From an uncultured Brachyspira sp. (GTDB lineage: Bacteria; Spirochaetota; Brachyspiria; Brachyspirales; Brachyspiraceae): 27,151 nucleotides of DNA. Within the stretch, counting starts at the first letter, position 1; the number at the start of each line of letters is the position of its first letter. Where the stretch lies: assembly GCF_949287625.1 (NCBI RefSeq), contig NZ_CASEGO010000024.1, forward strand, positions 1 through 27,151, written 5' to 3'. The position numbers and the translations under genes were made by a program. Shown in pieces: positions 22,294 through 27,151 of this stretch. The notes below the pieces were generated by a model. It searched no databases. It saw only the letters and a list, made by a program, of their open reading frames with translations, and was not told the origin of the DNA.

Positions 22294-23103
22294 CTAAATA
22301 ATTATTTTCAAATTCAAAAACTTATTTAAAAAGTCTCCTACTCCGTTTTCATCATTACTCAAACATACATAATCTGACTTTTTCTTTACATCTTCTTCAG
22401 CATTAGCCATTGCAACACCTGCACCTGCATATTCTATCATCTCTATATCATTATAATTATCTCCGAAAGCTATTATCTCTTCTCTCTTAATACCCTTCTT
22501 ATCACAAAGCCATTTTAAAGCACTGCCTTTATTTATACCATCAGCCAATACTTCTAAAAAATTGGTATGTGAAAATGATGTATGAACATTAAAATGAGAC
22601 ATTATATATGACTGAAGTTTTAAAAGTTCTTCTCTTTCGCCTATAAATACCATCTTGCTGAACTTAAAATCATCTACATTTTCCAAACCTATTATCGTAT
22701 CAGTAATATTTTCTTTTTCTATATATCTTTCATAATAAAAATCAGGCTCAGACACTATATATTTATTTCCGCTGTATACATGAAGATATACTTTATACTT
22801 ATTAATTAAATCTGCTACTCCCCTTGAAGAAGCCTCATCTATTACCCTATTATATACAAATTTACCATTAGTATCAGCAATTATTGCACCGTTAAAAACT
22901 ATAGAGTAATTATCATTATTAATCATACCTTTATAACGCTGCATACCGTTAAAAGGTCTTCCTGTAGAAAGTATAATTTCAATACCTTCATTCATCAAAT
23001 ACTGAAAAACTTTTTTATTATAATCGCTTATCTCGCTTTCACTATTTAAAAATGTACCGTCCAAATCTGTTGCTATTAATTTTATTTTTTCTAAACTTTT
23101 CAT
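22294..23103 (-). CDS. Cof-type HAD-IIB family phosphatase
   Basis: A 269-aa hydrolase of the HAD superfamily with a type IIB cap. The nucleophile and acid/base are Asp13 and Asp15 in ATDLDGTFLN; motif II is STGRP (46-50); Lys192 lies in INKGSALKW; motif IV is GDNYNDIEM with Asp215 and Asp219. Relatives dephosphorylate sugar phosphates or flavin and pyridoxal phosphates, so the substrate cannot be stated. The ribosome site before ATG 23103 is weak. It lies upstream of tRNA-Gly on the same strand with 61 bp between, so read-through into the tRNA is possible. No signal peptide or membrane segment. Confidence 0.93.
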   Translation of the reverse strand: MKSLEKIKLIATDLDGTFLNSESEISDYNKKVFQYLMNEGIEIILSTGRPFNGMQRYKGMINNDNYSIVFNGAIIADTNGKFVYNRVIDEASSRGVADLINKYKVYLHVYSGNKYIVSEPDFYYERYIEKENITDTIIGLENVDDFKFSKMVFIGEREELLKLQSYIMSHFNVHTSFSHTNFLEVLADGINKGSALKWLCDKKGIKREEIIAFGDNYNDIEMIEYAGAGVAMANAEEDVKKKSDYVCLSNDENGVGDFLNKFLNLKIII

Positions 23104-23392
23104 AAAAATATACTATCATAAAATCTGACAAAAACAAGCATTAAAAATAAAACAATTATTTTTTTACTTTAAAAAATATAAAAAACAGACTAGTCTCAAA
23201 ATATTTTAATATTATTATTTACAGTAAGTTTACATAATAAATCAGCAGATAATTATATTTAATAATATTAATACTGATTTCCATACACAAAATGTTGAAT
23301 TAGAATCAGTTTTTTATCTAATTTATATTACAATAGGCGGTTTTTATAAGTTATAAATTTATATTTTATTTATATCATTATGAGTTATATAA

Positions 23393-24868
23393 ATGCTTTT
23401 TAATTCTACCGATTTTTTGATATTTTTTCCTATAACGCTTATTTTATATTGGATATTTCCAAAAAAATTAAGATATATATGTCTTTTCATAGCTAGTTAT
23501 ATATTTTATATGTTTTGGAATCCTAAATATGCATTACTTATGGGCACTTCTACTGTAGTAACTTTTTTAAGCGGTATATTAATAGAAAAATTAAAATATA
23601 AAAGAATAGTTGCGGCTTTCAGCTTTATAATCAATATTGCAATACTAGTATTTTTTAAGTATTTTGACTTTTTGCTATTAAATATTAATATGATTTTATC
23701 AGCATTTAATATAAAATTAATAGAAAAACCATTTGATATAATTTTACCAGTAGGAATATCATTTTATACATTTCAGGCATTAAGCTATACTATAGATGTT
23801 TACAGAGGAGAGATAAAGTCAGAAAAAAATATTATCAAGTATGCATTGTTTGTATCATTTTTTCCGCAGTTGGTAGCTGGACCTATAGAGCGTTCAAAGC
23901 ATTTGCTTGGACAAATTCAAAATATGGATAAAATAAAAAGATTCGATTATCAAAGAATAACTGAAGGACTTATTTTAATGCTTTTCGGTTATTTTCAGAA
24001 AATGGTAATAGCAGATAGGGCTTCTATATTGGTAGATACTGTTTTCAATAGATATTATATTTATAACTCATCAGAATTATTATTATCAGCATTACTTTTT
24101 GCAGTGCAGATATACTGTGATTTTGCAAGCTACTCACTCATAGCAATAGGTACTGCTAAAGTTATGGGAATAGACTTGATGGAAAACTTTAATACTCCTT
24201 ATTTTGCTAGGAGCATAAAAGAGTTTTGGGGCAGATGGCATATATCATTATCTACTTGGTTTAGAGATTATCTTTATATACCTTTGGGAGGAAACAGATG
24301 CTCAAAATTAAGGAGAAGTTTTAATATATTAGTAACATTTTTAGTAAGCGGTTTATGGCATGGAGCTAATTTTACATTTATAGCTTGGGGTGCTATTCAT
24401 GGAATATGCTATTTAATAGAAGATATTACTTCAAAGTTTAGAAATAATGTTTTAAATAAATTTGGTGTAAAGGTAAAAAGTTTCAGCTTTAAACTTCTTG
24501 AAGTAATCATTACATTTATAATAGTAGATTTGGCTTGGATATTTTTTAGGGCAGAAACTATACATGATGCTTTTTATTATATAAAGAGAATGTTTACAAA
24601 AATAGATTTATGGCGTTTGTTTGACGGCTCTTTATATAAATTGGGACTAGACAGTTTTGAAATGAATATACTTATAATATCTTTGATAGTGTTATTTTTG
24701 GTAGATATTATAAAATATATAAAGAAAGAAACTATTTATGAGTTTTTAAAAAATCAATGCTTGTATTTTAGATGGGCTGTAATATTTTTCTTATTATTTT
24801 TTATAATAATATACGGCAAATACGGTGCAGGTTTTGATCCTAAGCAGTTTATATATTTTCAGTTTTAG
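23393..24868 (+). CDS. MBOAT family O-acyltransferase (AlgI/DltB type)
   Basis: A 491-aa multi-pass membrane protein of the AlgI group, which moves acyl (often acetyl) groups across the membrane to sugars or polymers outside. The start MLFNSTDFLIFFPITLILYW is the usual AlgI N-terminus. Landmarks are SFFPQLVAGPIER (155-167), NFNTPYFARSIKEFWGRWH with His283, and LVSGLWHGANFTFIAWG with the catalytic His323. There is no recognisable Shine-Dalgarno before the ATG. The next gene on the strand encodes an SGNH-hydrolase-like protein, the usual partner of such acyltransferases, but a repeat element lies between them. The acceptor is unknown; an O-acetylated surface polysaccharide is likely. Confidence 0.95.
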   Translation: MLFNSTDFLIFFPITLILYWIFPKKLRYICLFIASYIFYMFWNPKYALLMGTSTVVTFLSGILIEKLKYKRIVAAFSFIINIAILVFFKYFDFLLLNINMILSAFNIKLIEKPFDIILPVGISFYTFQALSYTIDVYRGEIKSEKNIIKYALFVSFFPQLVAGPIERSKHLLGQIQNMDKIKRFDYQRITEGLILMLFGYFQKMVIADRASILVDTVFNRYYIYNSSELLLSALLFAVQIYCDFASYSLIAIGTAKVMGIDLMENFNTPYFARSIKEFWGRWHISLSTWFRDYLYIPLGGNRCSKLRRSFNILVTFLVSGLWHGANFTFIAWGAIHGICYLIEDITSKFRNNVLNKFGVKVKSFSFKLLEVIITFIIVDLAWIFFRAETIHDAFYYIKRMFTKIDLWRLFDGSLYKLGLDSFEMNILIISLIVLFLVDIIKYIKKETIYEFLKNQCLYFRWAVIFFLLFFIIIYGKYGAGFDPKQFIYFQF

Positions 24869-24906
24869 GAGGTATTAATAATAGATAAATGTTTTATTAA
24901 TTGTAT

Positions 24907-25195
24907 TGTATACTGAAAATTTTTAAGTTTGTCAATTTCTTTATTCAACTTTTTCCCGCCTTCGCTTGCCTACGGCACACAGAATGGCAGGATTTGCCAA
25001 AAGTTGCAAAAACTGCAAGCATAAAAATAATATTAATTATGTTTTATATGTAGAATAAATTATTAAATTTAAGCTAAAATATAGCCTTTTTGCTTCTTTG
25101 TGGCAACAAAAGAAGTGGGGTGCGGGGCAAAGCCCTGCAAATATTTTAAATTAAAAAAATTAATTTTTGACAAATTATAGTTGTTTAGGTATATA
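24907..25195 (+). repeat. MITE-like element between the MBOAT and SGNH genes (289 bp)
   Basis: The left end is TGTATA (24907-24912, one change from TATATA) with TGTCAA at 24930-24935; the right end is TTGACA (25167-25172) and TATATA (25190-25195). Interior frames match the copy at 92-437; the hairpin module at 25102-25143 matches 5-45. The GC-richer block 24955-25020 is unlike that of the other copies. It fills most of the 365-bp gap between the two genes of what would otherwise look like an operon. Confidence 0.75.
25167..25195 (+). promoter_or_regulatory. Repeat-borne promoter upstream of the SGNH gene
   Basis: TTGACA (25167-25172), 17 bp, TATATA (25190-25195). Transcription would begin near 25202, about 32 nt before the ATG at 25234. 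The element's left-end promoter (TTGACA-N17-TATACA on the minus strand, 24935-24907) points back into the MBOAT gene as antisense. Confidence 0.65.
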
Positions 25196-25233
25196 TTGAG
25201 TTTGAATATGAAAAATAATAGGCTTTTTATAAT

Positions 25234-26664
25234 ATGATAAAAAACACATTAAAAATTATTTGCTTTATAGCAGTATTTATTACATTACTCTGGACTTCCA
25301 GCAGAGTATTAAGATTTAAAAATGAGAATGGTATATATCAGGGCGACAGTTTTTATGAACAGAAAACTAACAGTATAGATTTACTTATTCTTGGAAGCAG
25401 TCATGTACATTATAATATTAATCCAGCTGCTTTATATAATAAGTATGGAATTGCCGCTTATAACTTTACATCTGGAAGCCAGCCTATATGGAGTACTTAT
25501 CATTATTTAGTTGAAGCATTAAAATATCAAAAGCCAAAATTAATAGCATTAGAGTCCTATATTGTAGCAGCAAGCAGAACTAATGTTGTAGATTATCAGA
25601 TAGTAGCAGCTACTTATGCATTAAGATGGTCTCAAAATAGAATAAACTCTTTAAAAGTAACTGCCGCAGATAGATTTGATGAGTTTATTAATCCAATGTA
25701 TAGATATCATAACAGGTATAAAGATTTAAAAGATGAAGACTTTATTCCTTATGCTAATAATTATAATCATTATAAATATTTCAAAGGCTACTCTTTTCAT
25801 AATAAAACATTTCCTGTTAAAGAGCCTAATATAAAAAATATCAAAGATACTCTGCCTCTATTGGAACAACAGGAAACTTATTATAGAAAAATATTAGAGC
25901 TTGCCAAAACTAATAATATACCTATAGTAGTTATAGCCTCTCCTTTTCCTATGACTGATGATGAGGCTAGGCACTTTAATATGGTAGGTGAGATTGCAAA
26001 AGAATATGATGTCCCTTTTATGAATTTTAATCATTATTATGATGATTATGATTTAGATTTTTGGACTGATTATAATGATGCGGGGCATTTGAATTATAAG
26101 GGTGTAGAAAAATATACTTCTTTTTTAGGAAAATATTTAAAAGATAATTTTGATTTGCCGGACAGAAGAGGCGATACTAATTATATCACTTGGGAGAGAA
26201 ATGCTTTATACGAATACAATAGAGTTTATGATATGTCTTTAAGAGATATAGATAATATTCATAATTATATAACAAAAATAACTAATCTTAATGACTATAC
26301 TATAGTAATAAATATGCTTGGAGAATACAGTACTAATGACAGCGTAGTAAAAGGGCTTTATTCCAATTTTAATATTACTAATGAAATGTATACCAATAAT
26401 ATTTCTTATGTTATAGATAAAAACAAATTAGTATTTTCTTCAATGGGTGAAACTAATTATCTTTATCATAAAGAGCTTAATAAATACAATGATTTAGTAG
26501 TTGACAGCGGAAACAGAATAATGATAAGCAGGAGCAATTTAAGAAAAACTACTAATGGAGTTAACATAATAGTATATGATAATATAACTTCTGAAGTGGT
26601 TGATTTCTTTGGTCTGCCTTATACTAATGATATGATAAGTGAAGTAATAGAAAGAAATTATTAA
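25234..26664 (+). CDS. Membrane-anchored SGNH-hydrolase-like protein
   Basis: A 476-aa protein with an N-terminal signal anchor (about 5-23) and an extracytoplasmic domain. Block I is LILGSSHVHYNINP with the probable nucleophile Ser56, and the C-terminal catalytic pair is in NDAGHLNYKG (Asp282, His285), the SGNH/GDSL arrangement also found in DltD- and AlgJ/AlgX-like partners of MBOAT acyltransferases. The last 170 residues form an additional domain I cannot assign. It probably completes acyl transfer to a surface polymer, working with the MBOAT protein. The ribosome site (AATAGG) is weak. The repeat-borne promoter at 25167-25195 lies just upstream. Confidence 0.85.
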   Translation: MIKNTLKIICFIAVFITLLWTSSRVLRFKNENGIYQGDSFYEQKTNSIDLLILGSSHVHYNINPAALYNKYGIAAYNFTSGSQPIWSTYHYLVEALKYQKPKLIALESYIVAASRTNVVDYQIVAATYALRWSQNRINSLKVTAADRFDEFINPMYRYHNRYKDLKDEDFIPYANNYNHYKYFKGYSFHNKTFPVKEPNIKNIKDTLPLLEQQETYYRKILELAKTNNIPIVVIASPFPMTDDEARHFNMVGEIAKEYDVPFMNFNHYYDDYDLDFWTDYNDAGHLNYKGVEKYTSFLGKYLKDNFDLPDRRGDTNYITWERNALYEYNRVYDMSLRDIDNIHNYITKITNLNDYTIVINMLGEYSTNDSVVKGLYSNFNITNEMYTNNISYVIDKNKLVFSSMGETNYLYHKELNKYNDLVVDSGNRIMISRSNLRKTTNGVNIIVYDNITSEVVDFFGLPYTNDMISEVIERNY

Positions 26665-26833
26665 TTTTATAGTAAACAAATACTGACTACTTTAATATTT
26701 AGTCAATTTATTTTTACAAATAAAACATATTGTGTTATAGATTGTATATTTTCTTTAAATACCAACTATATATAGTTTACATAATATACAACTTCTTTAT
26801 AATTTTATCAAAAATAAATTTGAGGAGTTTTTT

Positions 26834-27076
26834 ATGATGGTAGGAAATTTTGAAATAAATGTAAAACAAAAAAATGAAATATCTGATGAATTAATAGGTA
26901 TTTTTCAAAGAGGCATTAAAGGATTCTACGGAGCTAGCAGAGAATTAATGCTTTATTTGGGAAAACAGGTAGTTCATGGTATAAATCATGCATATATATC
27001 GAGAAATGAGCCTTCTGTACTTAATCCTAGACCTTATTATGAATTAATAGACTTGTTTCAAAACTCAATTTATTAA
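26834..27076 (+). CDS. Small uncharacterised protein (80 aa)
   Basis: I do not recognise this family. GAGGAG (26822-26827) gives a strong ribosome site 6 bases from ATG 26834; a second ATG directly follows and would be at 9 bases. The protein is soluble-looking, with a helical middle rich in aromatic residues (RGIKGFYGASRELMLYLGK) and a Pro/Tyr-rich end (NPRPYYELIDLF). It may be a whole small protein; its stop lies 40 bp before a partial repeat. No partner is visible. Confidence 0.7.
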   Translation: MMVGNFEINVKQKNEISDELIGIFQRGIKGFYGASRELMLYLGKQVVHGINHAYISRNEPSVLNPRPYYELIDLFQNSIY

Positions 27077-27115
27077 TATTTATAGTTTTTAAATTTAATA
27101 TTTTTTTAATTATAG

Positions 27116-27151
27116 TTGGGGCTTTGCCCCAAACCCCACTTCTTTTGGTGA
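27116..27151 (-). repeat. Inverted fragment of the MITE-like repeat at the window end
   Basis: The sequence is the reverse complement of the hairpin module seen at 5-45 and 25102-25143, with GGGGC (27118-27122), TTT and GCCCC forming a short hairpin and CCCCACTTCTTTT beyond. No TGTCAA terminus is found just before it, so the element's end has decayed or differs. It runs off the window. Confidence 0.65.

Noticed and set aside
23228..23359. Open frame ending in IYITIGGFYKL before the MBOAT gene
   Set aside because: About 43 codons, no start with a ribosome site and A+T-rich low complexity. A gene remnant is possible, but chance open frames of this size are common at this base composition.

Overview
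The window is AT-rich (about a quarter G+C by eye). It carries bacterial housekeeping genes together with several families I associate with the spirochaete genus Brachyspira: an Rpn/PD-(D/E)XK protein with an EGxxxG repeat tail, a DUF115/Maf-type protein beside a CheY-like gene, and a short-loop EF-P. Brachyspira is an inference from protein style and composition, not from a marker comparison. Nothing suggests a plasmid or phage; this looks like chromosome.

Layout. 1-440: a repeat array. 543-2385 (-): cutC and a patatin-like lipase, then a frameshifted remnant of a small secreted protein (about 2483-2643). 2714-3694 (+): Rpn-like nuclease. 3893-7516 (-): glutathione peroxidase, thiol peroxidase, an RluA-family pseudouridine synthase and a Maf/DUF115 protein. 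7649-11300 (+): CheY-like regulator, gyrA, a small PepSY-like protein. 11303-12537 (-): an ABC ATPase with an unusually small FtsX-type permease. 13000-13818 (+): an unrecognised 272-aa protein. 13928-15589 (-): fhs. 15815-16777 (+): a Gfo/Idh/MocA dehydrogenase. 17523-22056 (-): the protein-quality cluster tig-clpP-clpX, then efp and a translationally coupled EcfT-like membrane protein. 22160-22232 (-): tRNA-Gly(GCC). 22294-23103 (-): a Cof-type HAD phosphatase. 23393-26664 (+): an MBOAT O-acyltransferase and an SGNH-hydrolase-like partner, separated by a repeat element. 26834-27076 (+): a small unknown protein.

The most striking signal is a dispersed MITE-like repeat (full copies at 92-437, 17108-17424 and 24907-25195; partial copies at 1-97, 12902-12959 and 27116-27151). 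Each full copy begins and ends at TATATA or a one-base variant. Its imperfect terminal inverted repeats of about 29 bp each read TTGACA-N17-TATATA outward, so each end is a near-consensus sigma-70 promoter with the -10 box at the extreme terminus. Where two copies abut (69-120) the result is a 52-bp unit, TTGACA-N17-TATATA-N17-TGTCAA, in which two face-to-face promoters share one palindromic -10 box. Two right ends sit just upstream of + strand genes (13000 and 25234), so the family looks like a dispersed promoter source. The interiors are mosaics of AT-rich conserved frames and exchangeable GC-richer blocks.

Other points worth a second look: an EF-P whose KPGKG modification loop is replaced by RAQQR; GyrA with Ala and Gly at the two main quinolone-resistance positions; and a 12-bp tandem repeat inside the Rpn-like gene.
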